DNA of 64,000 nt, from assembly GCA_943737045.1 (NCBI GenBank), contig CALSFV010000222.1, positions 124,001 through 188,000 of the forward strand, given 5' to 3'. Position numbers and translations under genes: made by a program. The notes under the pieces were generated by a model. That model did not search any database. It had not been told where the DNA came from and saw only the letters and a program-made list of their open reading frames with translations. The number at the start of each line of letters is the position of its first letter. Position 1 is the first letter of the stretch. Origin of the DNA: Parapristionchus giblindavisi (lineage: Eukaryota; Nematoda; Chromadorea; Rhabditida; Diplogasteridae). Positions 36,528 through 46,249 of this stretch are shown here, piece after piece.

Positions 36528-37627
36528 AACCTGGTATTTCACAACTTGAAGTGGACTTACATTTTCACTTTAAGTACCGTCAAAACGAAAAAAGTGAAAC
36601 ATTTGCCAAATAATTTGACAAAATTTGACAAAAGTTCACAAGATTTTGAAAATTTTGAATCATGATATCTAAACGCTATTTTTTTGAAATTTTTTTAAAA
36701 GACAATAGGTTATTTGAGCATCACTGGTCTTGCCTATTTGACCTATGAAGAATAAAATTTAAATGAATCACTGTGAACGCTGTTTTGTGAAACTGGTATA
36801 CGGTAGGATTTTCTACAGTATACCACTTTTGCAGTCTGATCTACGACATGATCCAAACAGGTCACATTCGCTATTATAGAATTACAAAACTTTTGCATAC
36901 ATCGCGCAAATGCCGAATATAGTAAACTTCTCCACCGTTGAGAAAAACGCACTCCAAAATTTTCGCCTAATTTCGGGAGGTTTTTCCGAACGATTTGTAA
37001 ATGCATATAATTTTATTTTTGGTGAAAGCCCAATTAAATGACGAGAAGACGCCATAAAAATCGATGAAATAAGAGAAAATGGTATGTCGCGCGAAGAAGT
37101 GGGCGGAGTCTGAGTATTGCGCGGCAAATAGCGGAATTTGTATTGTTCGGACAGTTTTAATTCTATAATATAGGAAGTCAGGTAATGCTATATATATATC
37201 CATGATTAGACAAAAAAAAGCGCGATGGAAGCAGTTTTACAGTAAGATTCTACAGTATGCTACAGTATACCAATTCTGCTCCGCAACGCTCCTGATTAAT
37301 TTTTTCACTTTTGTCGTGCATATCTGGATTGGGCAAACACATCTACAAAACAAAATCTGAGATAAAACATCATCAAGAACATGAAAAATGCTAAAAATGG
37401 GAATCTTGTGAACTTTTGTCAAATTTTGTCAAATTATTTGACAAATGTTTCACTTTTTTTCGTTTTGACGGTAGACTTGTAAGTTTACTTGAAATAAAAC
37501 GTAAGTCCACTTAAAGTCAGACGAAAGTCAACTTAAAGTGAAAAAGTGACGTCAGTCACTTGAAGTAAACTTAAAGTAAACTTCAAGTCCGTGATGTATT
37601 TTAAGAGAAAGTTTTGAAATACCAGAG
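36528..37627. mobile_element. TACTTAAAGT-type MITE, copy 3, containing a nested element
   Basis: Outer ends CTGGTATTTCACAACTTGAA and TTTTGAAATACCAGAG. The body is interrupted at TTTAAGTA by the 36577-37471 element and resumes with TAGACTTGTAAG. Sits in the second intron of the disrupted receptor. Confidence 0.8.
36577..37471. mobile_element. 895-bp TA-inserting element with long terminal inverted repeats
   Basis: Terminal repeats of about 70 bases begin CCGTCAAAACGAAAAAAG and contain AATTTGACAAAATTTGAC. TA occurs at both borders (36575-36576 and 37472-37473). The uninterrupted host sequence at 33.05 kb shows a single TA. No transposase found. Confidence 0.85.
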
Positions 37628-37710
37628 CAAGTCCAACATCACCAATTATACCATCACCAATTTAAGACAAGAGCCCTGTATACCCCCTTCTTTCTATAAT
37701 GGTTACAGTA

Positions 37711-37966
37711 TTGAGCGTATAAAAATCACTTGTTTTATTTGTAGAAGAGACTTTCTTGCTTTGCATGGTTCAGAAACTATGCCGATCTCTTTTATATATG
37801 ATATAGCGCGCGGCGAAGGTCAGCCGGGTTAGAGAGAGGCAGCGGAGAGACAATCGAGAGGCGGGGCGAGATGTAGAAGGCTACATCTCGACCGCCTCTC
37901 GATTGTGACTTCCGTTCGTTAGCACCGTTTGTCATTTTCTTATGCAGGTATATTTTATACGCACAA
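37711..37966. mobile_element. TTGNGCGTATAAAA MITE, copy 4
   Basis: 256 bp, ends TTGAGCGTATAAAA and TTTTATACGCACAA in TA. Near-identical to copy at 62622-62877. In the second intron of the disrupted receptor. Confidence 0.85.
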
Positions 37967-38333
37967 TAACCACCTTCACTATCCCGATATCATGCAGTAC
38001 TTATCCACCCTCGCCATCTTCATTATCATACCGTACTTCCAGATTTCCTTGACACTATGGATGTGCGGTATCGACGTCCACCTCCTAATAGCCTTTAATC
38101 AAATGTTCGTATTCGCGTATCCGGTGCAATCTAGGAACATATTCACGAAAAGGCGAACAATCTATGCAATAATATCCGTAATTGTGATCAATTTCGCCAA
38201 AACACTACCGAATTTGATAATATGTAAGTCTACGCCAACTTTTGATAATGTTCTGAAAGACAAGGAAAACAATCGGAATAGTCCTGTCTTCGATTCGGAA
38301 AGTACCTAATTTTTTAAATATTTTTGACGAGTT

Positions 38334-38425
38334 TTAAACTATTACTCGCCGCTCTGGCTACATTCTCTCGCGAACAAAGAAAGCGAGAGAGGATTCGCTG
38401 ATCGAAGAGAGTTTCAAACTATCGT
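38334..38425. repeat. CTCTCGC hairpin family, copy 4
   Basis: TATTACTCGCCGCTCTGGCT, loop GAACAAAGAAAG, then GCGAGAGAGGATTCGC. Within the third intron of the disrupted receptor. Confidence 0.6.
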
Positions 38426-38471
38426 TGTATGTGCCTTTAAATTTATGTCATGCTGTTTCAGCCCAATTTTC

Positions 38472-40744
38472 GGGGGGGGGGGTGACATTTCCGCAACCGA
38501 CATTTCCGCAACCGACATTTCCGCAACGGCATTTCCGCAACCGACATTTCCGCAACGGGGAATAACTCGGCTCGTCGGGGTCCTAGAACCATGGGATGGG
38601 TATCATTGTGATCAGCATCGGTAACACTATCATGTCACATATTGATCTTTGATCTTTGCTAACTCCGCTACATTTTTGCAATGAGGCGTGATTTCGCTCA
38701 AAATCATTCAAGACGAGCGGGAAGGGTATCGTTCGACTCCTCATCACCTGTATGTATCCAACCAATAATTGACCTTTGATCTTTTCCAACTAGGCCTCAC
38801 ATCGGCAACGAGAACCATCAGTCCGAAGTCGGTACCATATCCGGAACCATGTGAAACCGAGGTCCTAAAATGGATGTAACGCTCGAATGTTAATGCAGGG
38901 TGGAGCCTTGCATCGCCTCCCTTGATGTGGTTTGCCGACCGCCAAAGAGCCCCTCAGAGACCCAGGTCTCTCAACTTGCTTTCAAGACCCGCGCGACACG
39001 CGCACACGCTTCCACGCGATGGTGAGCTACCGTAATCTACCGTAACCCGGTTCGGTGGGTCAGATCAAGTGCCATGGGTCAGATTTCACTAAAAATTGTC
39101 TGAATAGCCGCTACGTGTGCAATATCATTATTAGCTATGGCGGACTACCGTAATCTACCGTAACCCGGTTCGGTGGGTCAGATCAAGTGCCATGGGTCAG
39201 ATTTCACTAAAAATTTTCTGAATAGCCGCTACGTGTGCAATATCATTATTAGCTATTGCGGACTACCGTAATCTACCGTAACCCGGTTCGGTGGGTCAGA
39301 TCAAGTGCGATGGATCAGATTTCAGTATAAATTGTCCAAATGGTCACTATGTGCGGGGTATGATCATGAGTTGTTGTAAACTACCGTAATCTACCGTAAC
39401 CCGGTTCGGTTGGTCATGTCAAGTGCGGTGGGTCAGATTTCACTAAAAATCGTCAGAATGGCCACCACGTGTGCTTTACAGTAATTGACAACAGTTCATA
39501 ACTGTTTCGCACACATATTGGTCATTCCGACAACTTTTAGAGAGATCTGACCTATCGCACTTGATCTGACCCACCGAACAGGGTTACGGTAGATTACGGT
39601 AGTTTGCAATAGCTCATACTGATAGCGCACACATAGTGACCATTTGGAGAATTCATATTGAAATCTGACTCATCGCACTTGATCCGACTCACCGAACCGG
39701 GTTACGGTAGATTACGATAGTTTACAATAACTCATAATCATACCGCGCACATAGTGACCATTTGGACAATTTTTAGTGAAATCTGACCCATGGCACTTGA
39801 TCTGACCCACCGAACCGGGTTACGGTAGATTACGGTAGTTTACAATAACTCATAATCATACCGCACACATAGTGACCATTTGGACAATTTATACTGTAAT
39901 CTGACCCATCGCACTTGATCTGACCCACCGAACCGGGTTACGGTAGATTACGGTAGTCCGTCATAGCTAATAATGATATTGCACACGTAGCGGCTATTCA
40001 GACAATTTTTAGTGAAATCTGACCCATGGCACTTGATCTGACCCACCGCACCGGGTTACGGTAGATTACGGTAGTCCGCCATAGCTAATAATGATATTGC
40101 ACACGTAGCGGCTATTCAGACAATTTTTAGTGAAATCTGACCCATGGCACTTGATCTGACCCACCGAACCGGGTTACGGTAGATTACGGTAGCTCACCAT
40201 CGCGTGGAAGCGTGTGCGCGTGTCGCGCGGGTCTTGAAAGCAAGTTGAGAGACCTGGGTCTCTGAGGGGCTCTTTGGCGGTCGGCAAACCACATCAAGGG
40301 AGGCGATGCAAGGCTCCACCCTGCATTAACATTCGAGCGTTACATCCATTTTAGGACCTCGGTTTCACATGGTTCCGGATATGGTACCGACTTCGGACTG
40401 ATGGTTCTCGTTGCCGATGTGAGGCCTAGTTGGAAAAGATCAAAGGTCAATTATTGGTTGGATATATACAGGTGATGAGGAGTCGAACGATACCCTTCCC
40501 GCTCGTCTTGAATGATTTTGAGCGAAATCACGCCTCATTGCAAAAATGTAGCGGAGTTAGCAAAGATCAAAGATCAATATGTGACATGATAGTGTTACCG
40601 ATGCTGATCACAATGATACCCATCCCATGGTTCTAGGACCCCGACGAGCCGAGTTATTCCCCGTTGCGGAAATGTCGGTTGCGGAAATGTCGGTTGCGGA
40701 AATGTCGGTTGCGGAAATGCCGTTGCGGAAATGTCACCCCCCCC
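38472..40744. mobile_element. 2.3-kb foldback element inserted in a receptor exon
   Basis: Perfect large palindrome. Ends are a G run followed by TGACATTTCCGCAACCGACA, repeated as short direct units. Each arm then carries about five roughly 118-bp tandem repeats containing ACCGTAATCTACCGTAACCC and GGTTCGGTGGGTCAGATCAA. The target duplication CCAATTTTC lies at 38463-38471 and 40745-40753 (8-10 bp, ambiguous because of the C run). No transposase ORF; the mirrored ORFs at 38583 and 40430 are the same sequence. The ~9-bp duplication would fit a Mutator-like element, which is inference. Confidence 0.9.
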
Positions 40745-40994
40745 CCAATTTTCATGTCTTTGCTATGATAGAAAAATGATGTTATGGAGATTTGTTGAGC
40801 CACCACCTTCAGATCCGGTTGATCGGTATTTTTTTCTAATTTTAAAGATATATAATACCAGGGAAGGGCTTTAAAACCCTGAAATGTGTTTCAAATCCTA
40901 ACCGTTTAGTGTTTGATGCATAGGGGTACACGAGCTAGGGTTGTTTCTGTGAGTGTATTAAGGGTCCGCGTGCGTTCGTGTAATTACATCACAT

Positions 40995-41110
40995 CTCTCT
41001 TGTGCGAATACCAAGTGATATGCTAGTAGCTATCGCAGTCATCTCATCCCATAGCTCAGTGGTAAACTTTGGGTCTCGTGACCACTTTTGCTACATTTGC
41101 CTAATCGGTA
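40995..41110 (+). repeat. tRNA-derived repeat, copy 2
   Basis: Leader ATACCAAGTGATATGCTAGT then A-box-like CATAGCTCAGTGGTAAAC, as in copy 1 at 33.36 kb. No clear B box or acceptor stem. Confidence 0.45.
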
Positions 41111-41326
41111 CGTGCTTACAGACGTAGCCGTCCACACAACCTCTGCAAAATGCAAAATTCGAATGGGATTTGGGCAAAAATGTATTTTAGTAGTTATAAC
41201 CAAGACATTTAAGCCCAAATCCAGTTCGAAATTTAAATTCTTTTTTTTTGAGTTTTCGTGGATGGCTCCGTCGTTACGGCGGAGGTACGCAAGGCAAAAG
41301 TAGCACCGCATTTGTCGCAACGCTAA

Positions 41327-41748
41327 CAAGGGAAGCACAACTGAAAACGGAAACGATTCCGAAATTTACCTATATAGGAGGATAGGGTTGGGTGGGAGAT
41401 GTCCAAAAGTGGTTTCAAAAGTTGCACCGCTGATGTACTAATCGATATTTTCAATAGATATTTCTTTACCCATTTACGTTTAAAATATCCTACGAGTTCC
41501 CCCACCTTAATTTTCATTGTTTTTTCGTCATTTCCGAGCTTTAACATGAAAATAGAACATTTTAAAAGAAGAGAAAAAATTTTTAAGCTAAAATTGGACG
41601 CGCGTGTTAAAATGTATCGATTGAAAATATCGATTAGTAGATCAGCGGTGCAACTTTTGAAACCACTTTTGAACATCTCCCACCCAACCCTATCCTCCTA
41701 TATAGGTAAATTTCGGAATCGTTTCCGTTTCCAGTTGTGCTTCCCTTG
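41327..41748. mobile_element. Harbinger-like MITE with TAA duplication
   Basis: Inverted ends CAAGGGAAGCACAACTG and the complement enclose 422 bp. TAA occurs on both sides (41324-41326 and 41749-41751). The arms are complementary through GGGTTGGGTGGGAGATGT and a TTGCACCGCTGAT motif. Three-base TAA duplication is typical of PIF/Harbinger. In the fourth intron of the disrupted receptor. Confidence 0.75.
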
Positions 41749-42269
41749 TAAGAAGCACATTGCTACTTTTATTTACTAATATTTTCTAGTCTTAATATCA
41801 TACAAAACATACAGTTGTTCATTTTAAAATATTAACTTTATTTTACTGATTGCGAAATGCTAAGTTACAGAAAATCATACTGTATGTGGATTAGTTATCA
41901 TTTCGGTTTCTGCTCATTGGCCATCACTTTTATCTGTGATATGTGCACCGTGGTCCAACTCAGAATCATGCATATGAAGGTAATCAATAATTAAGATTAA
42001 TCAATACTTTAATCCGGCTTCGATTAAACATACAACTTGAAGTATGTTATCGTTTATATTATACATTTATATTAATTAATATTCAGCATTCCCACACTTT
42101 AAGCTACAAGCAAAACACGAAACATCGTCACATGGAAATCAAGTTATTCGCCCAGGTATGCTTATTTTAAACAAGGGAAAGCCATGGGTAGCGCTACTAT
42201 CATGAAGACCGAACAAAGAGGCTTTCTTATCAGATCCCTAGAAAATTAGGCTGAAATCGTAGCCCCAGT

Positions 42270-42425
42270 AATTGTTCTATTGTACACCCCCATGTGTTCC
42301 AATTTACATCTTTTTCCAATTTACACCCCAAAAGGTGTTAATTATAACACATTGGGGATTACAGTTTCGCCCGGAACACCTATGGGTGTTCATATCAACA
42401 CTTCATTTTTTTTGAGTGTATATAA
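42270..42425. mobile_element. Short inverted-repeat element (GGTGTTAATTATAACACA)
   Basis: Inverted pieces TACACCCCCATGTGTTCC and GGAACACCTATGGGTGTTCA with a GTGTTAATTATAACAC palindrome. Similar internal palindrome to the MITE at 6871-6981. In the sixth intron of the disrupted receptor. Confidence 0.5.
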
Positions 42426-42569
42426 TGATAGATACAATTTTTTTTATATTCAGGGACATGTGATCCCTGGTTCTACGTGGCCACCATAGTCACTATTTAT
42501 AAACTAGAGTGTATCATTATTTAAAATAAACTTCAAGAAATATTGGCAAATTGTTGTACTTTTCAGCAC

Positions 42570-42645
42570 GTGTAGCTCAGTGGCTAGTAGGTCGCGTTTG
42601 TAATTGGTTTATCCCCGTGTGCAATTTGCAATATATCTATACTTC
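42570..42645 (+). repeat. tRNA-like sequence, partial
   Basis: A-box-like GTGTAGCTCAGTGGCTAG followed by GTCGCGTTTG; no B box seen. Confidence 0.3.
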
Positions 42646-42969
42646 CAAATTGAAAAAAAAATTCTTCTTTAACTCGAGGGTGTACTTTTTTCAGTTTTTT
42701 AGAAAAAAATAGCTATTTTTTCAGAGTTTCTTGCAAAGTGTGCCTTTAATGGTTATCGAGACCGCATTTTGCACTATCACTGAGTTCATGACCAGTGATT
42801 TTAGTCGATTCTTAACGAGAACATTGGTGTGGCACATGGCGCATCTATTAGATGGGTAAGAGACTAATTTCTACATTCGAGAAAATGATTCAGAGAATTG
42901 CAAAAAAGTTTCATAAAGATTGCCTACCAATCAAGCCCCACTTCCAGAAGTTGAGACTGTCTAAAAAAT

Positions 42970-43110
42970 TCAGGGGTCCGTCAAATCTGTCAAAAAAGAT
43001 GCGACGAAAGTTGAGAGGAAAGTTTGCATCTTTCTGCTGAACTCTCGCTAGAAAGTTGCGAACTTTCTTCTGAACTTTCGAACGAAAGTGACAGATTGGA
43101 CGGACCCCAG
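42970..43110. mobile_element. Inverted-repeat element GGGGTCCGTC
   Basis: Ends CAGGGGTCCGTCAAATCTGT and ACAGATTGGACGGACCCCAG are complementary; the interior is GAACTTTCG/CGAAAGTT rich. In the last intron of the disrupted receptor. Confidence 0.65.
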
Positions 43111-43975
43111 TACTGCCTGCTCGAGTTTTGTACATGCCTCCCGCAGCTTAGCGGAGCGTAATTGCTTATGCGTGTAAGCGGGACGCATGTGCATTGTACA
43201 TTGCACAAAACTCGCTCAGCCTGTACTATATATCACAAAGTCGAACAATTATCTAAAAATCATATGCTCATTTGCAGATTTATCATATGCGTCTTTCACA
43301 CCAGAGTACACCTCTTCATTCCTACACACCTAATTATCGGTTTTGCACGAGAACCACAAAAGTTCATCGACGATTAAGTCTGATACACTTATGTGCAATA
43401 ATTAGTTTATTGTTTTGCGACCGATAATGGAACTTCTACAAAACTACACGAAGAATGAAATATTCACGATTTAAAAAATATATAAATAAGTGAATGCAAA
43501 TTATGCCAACCTGTTATGATTCGCTCATACATGGTACAAGTGACATGCGAAATGATGAACAACCCACTCATCAATTCCTTGGCGCACTACCAAAACTTCG
43601 GTCTTTCTAACGAATAGACGCGGTTTCGATAACTATTGCCGAAATTTACGATTTTAAAATGCGCACAACTATGTGCCACATGGTTGAATCTCGATTCTAG
43701 CGGGTAAATATTGATGCTTATCCAGTGTACTATTTATAAAAAAACAATTTATAAAAAAACTGTTTAGCTATTTATATAAGACGCCTATAACGCCTATTCA
43801 ATCATATACTGAAAAAAAGAGAAAAAAACATATTCCCCTAAGCACAGATCACTGCAATTAACAATCAAATGACTTAAAGAGAAATGCGGTTATTGCGTTT
43901 AGTTGCCTTATCATTTTTTCGAATAACTTAATGGGGACTTCGTTGATTTTCTATTTGTGGACATGACTGAGTTCT

Positions 43976-44027
43976 TTAGTTTCGGAGAGAATAGATGAGT
44001 CTCGCATGGAATACACACATGATCAAA
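43976..44027 (-). pseudogene. Isolated last exon of an Srx-like receptor
   Basis: After TTTCAG the frame (phase 2 in) reads LIMCVFHARLIYSLRN then TAA, almost the same as the final exon of the intact receptor (LIMCIFHARLHLFS). A one-base deletion after CGAGACTC shifts the tail. About 250 bases of 3' flank are also shared with 59.65-59.89 kb. No upstream exons were found, so it is a relic left by a duplication. Confidence 0.7.
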
Positions 44028-44474
44028 CTGAAATTACTCTTATTAGAGATAGCATCTTACTAGATTGAGTTTCTGCTGCAGAACTTCTACACATCTGACA
44101 AACTTGAAACGATTTTTTATATAAATACTAAGTCGACGAGAGAGCATTACCATTCCGGAGAGTTTTAAATTAACAAATCTCTACTACGTGGATAACTATC
44201 GCAAAATGTTCTGTGCGAACCATTCCGCGGCATACATACTTCGTTTATTCAGTTACAAGACACGAGACATCAGGGATGCAGGGCTCGGACCGAATAGAAG
44301 AAGAAGCTAGGAAGCTAGCAGCTAGCTAGATAAGGGGCGGGGCAAGTCAGCTATAGGGGGGTGGGCTAATACTTGTACTTATGAAGAAGCTCAGGGAGTT
44401 CGTGCACCTGAAAGAGTAAGCTTCAGAGCAAATAAGTTCATGACATAATTTATCATAAAAGGTACATCCCGAGA

Positions 44475-44565
44475 TAATTATAATCTCCGCATTGGCAAGA
44501 ATCTCTCGCAGACAAATAAAGCAAGCGAGTGTGGCCAAACCGGAGTGTTTAAAATTGGCTTGGGG
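44475..44565. repeat. CTCTCGC hairpin family, copy 5
   Basis: TAATCTCCGCATTGGCAAGA, CTCTCGCAGACAAATAAAGC, then AAGCGAGTGTGGCCAAACCG. Followed by AAATTGGCTTGGGG. Confidence 0.6.
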
Positions 44566-44900
44566 GGGGGGGTGCCTTTAAGGTAGTTAAGGATAAGTTT
44601 AGGATTACCTTGCTCTCTATGGTCGCATGGATGGCTCCGTACTGAGTTAGCTGAATGCATTTTCGTATTAACGGTAAATATACAAGGCTCAGTTCAGGAA
44701 AAGTTTACACTTATCGCAACGAAAAGGTCGAAGAATTCGCTAAACACAAGTTTTATAAAAAAATTTATACCAAGTTGAGGTCGAGTTCTTCTCTGCTCTG
44801 TGTGGTGAAGAGGACATTATCAGTCATTAACTCCTGAAAATTAACATTTTAAGGTTGATTTTTTTTGGTCATAAGGAAGCTCCAGTAGACAAGGTACATA

Positions 44901-46167
44901 TTAGGTTGATGCATATGTTTCTTTACAAAATAAAGTACGAACATATTTATCAGCCACAAAACGTACAAGCCTCGGCTCAACAATGAATTATGCCCCTACT
45001 GCAGTGATAGTCTTGCACCATTTATCGGGCAACTTGTGGATTCAATAAAGCTAGGAAGAGACGGGCAAGAGCAATTTCACAAAGTTCGTCAACCCCTTCT
45101 CGACTTTGGCTCGGTTATCGAAGTGCTGTCCTTTGAGGAAGTGATTAAGGCCCGGAACCAGATGACTGTCAGAGGGGGGGCAAGGTATACGGAGGGTGGG
45201 TACAACAGTAGAGGTACAGAATTGCACGGCATCCTTGATCAACCTTGCAGTATGTGGTCTTGCGTTATCATGCAGAAAATAGATTCTATGATAGAAAATA
45301 ATATTATAGAAAATAGAAAATAGATTCGCCTGCATCGACCCATTGGCATACGCCCATTATAGTCGTAGAGGATCGAATTTGGGCACTACTTCAGAATAGG
45401 GTACCAGTCCAAAATAATAGTATTGGCTAATATAAACGTCCTTTCCTTTGTGTTAATTTCATTTTTCACGTCCTTTTGGACTTGCCCGGTGTACTGGTAC
45501 CCTATTCTGAAGTAGTGCCGGATTTTCTTCCCAAGTGACGACATGACTTAGCAAGTCGAATAAGCGTCGCGGGGTTAGAAGATACAATGGTGCATTAACC
45601 TTCCGATCCTGGCCCATATCGGTCAACTTGAGAGGAATCCATCTTTCAAGTTTTAACACCTTTCCGATCATCGCCATTCCTCGAACGATAGTCGATTGAT
45701 CAGTTCCAAGGGTAGTGCTTAGATCACGGATGGTTAGATAGGGATCATCGTCTACGCCTTTCAGTAGCTTGTCCTAGTCCGACTCCGAAACGATCATAGT
45801 CAGCCAGGGAAAAGTCCGCTTTATCACACCTGGTGAACCAAAGTATCACCGTGTGCTTATAGTTAGAGTGTGCCTTGGTCTTGTATACTTCTGCTATGCG
45901 GCGTTGAGTCTCGGGTGGTTGCGGGTGCGTTGAGTCGGAGAGGAAGAGGAACAACATAATGTTACGGAGGTGAATTCGATCGGGGATGAAAACAAGTGGC
46001 ATTCTCCGCCGGACGCCTTGATGGCCTGCCGCGAAAACAATCCTAGGCAGGAGGAGGAAGTGTCCGTCGAGGGTTGCGAGTTCAGGCCCCAGCGATAAAC
46101 AACAACAGAAATACGACTCGCATACGAGGGACCATGGTTTTGTAAAGAAACGTATGCATCAACATGA
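44901..46167 (-). pseudogene. Mariner transposon with decayed transposase
   Basis: Terminal inverted repeats TTAGGTTGATGCATATGTTT and, at the right end, GAAACGTATGCATCAAC, flanked by TA at 44899-44900 and 46168-46169; 1267 bp, the usual mariner size. The minus-strand transposase is readable in pieces: DKADFSLADYDRFG (N-terminal), AMIGKVLKLERWIPLKLTD, LFDLLSHVVTWEENP, then FLHDNARPHTARLIKDAV (the catalytic HDNARPH motif) and LNHFLKGQHFDNRAKVEKGL. Several frame changes and stops. A small palindromic insertion near 45.40-45.52 kb (GGTACCAGT ... ACTGGTACC) interrupts the middle. Dead copy. Confidence 0.9.
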
Positions 46168-46249
46168 TACATCCGTTATTCAAGGCACAAGAAGTCCTGC
46201 GGGTGATCACTGCTATTTGGGTCAATGTTCAAGGCAAATTCTAGGATAA

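Larger units (their letters stand above)
36023..43377 (+). pseudogene. Srx-like 7TM chemoreceptor disrupted by an exonic foldback insertion
   Basis: Paralogue of the intact receptor at 59769-63642. Recognised exons: 36023-36096 (TM1, NLVALFTVL), 36158-36290 (TM2, FGVMCGF), 38043-38223 (TM3, WMCGIDVHLLIAFN), a fourth exon split as 38462-38471 plus 40754-40825 (FSCLCYDR...DPVDR), 41871-41979 (TM5, KSYCMWISYHF), 42087-42155 (SYKQNTKHR), 42725-42855 (TM6-7, RTLVWHMAHLLDG) and 43278-43377 (ICVFHTRVHLF, TAA). Every exon length and phase matches the intact gene once the 2.3-kb element in the fourth exon is ignored. The first exon lacks the in-frame start present in the paralogue (TAA four codons upstream of TM1), so the N-terminus is also lost or elsewhere. 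The family NRF motif is NQM. Introns carry at least six further mobile elements. Known for the family: ciliary chemosensory receptor. Inferred: non-functional. Confidence 0.85.

Noticed and set aside
37993..38042. Extra hydrophobic exon before TM3 in the same receptor
   Set aside because: The paralogue starts this exon at the TTTTCAG|ATAACC acceptor; the matching TTCCAG|ATTTCC at 38043 is the true start, so the upstream frame is intronic.
38583..40636. Two identical 68-residue ORFs on opposite strands
   Set aside because: They are mirror images within one palindromic element and show no transposase or other domain.
38480..40740. Regular ~118-bp repeats that might suggest a CRISPR-like array
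   Set aside because: The units are nearly identical throughout with no unique spacers, arranged as inverted arms of a transposon in an animal genome.
42453..42487. Possible TM6 exon (TCDPWFYVATIV) after TATATTCAG in the 36-43 kb receptor
   Set aside because: Comparison with the intact paralogue places TM6-7 at 42725-42855, and this stretch has no counterpart.
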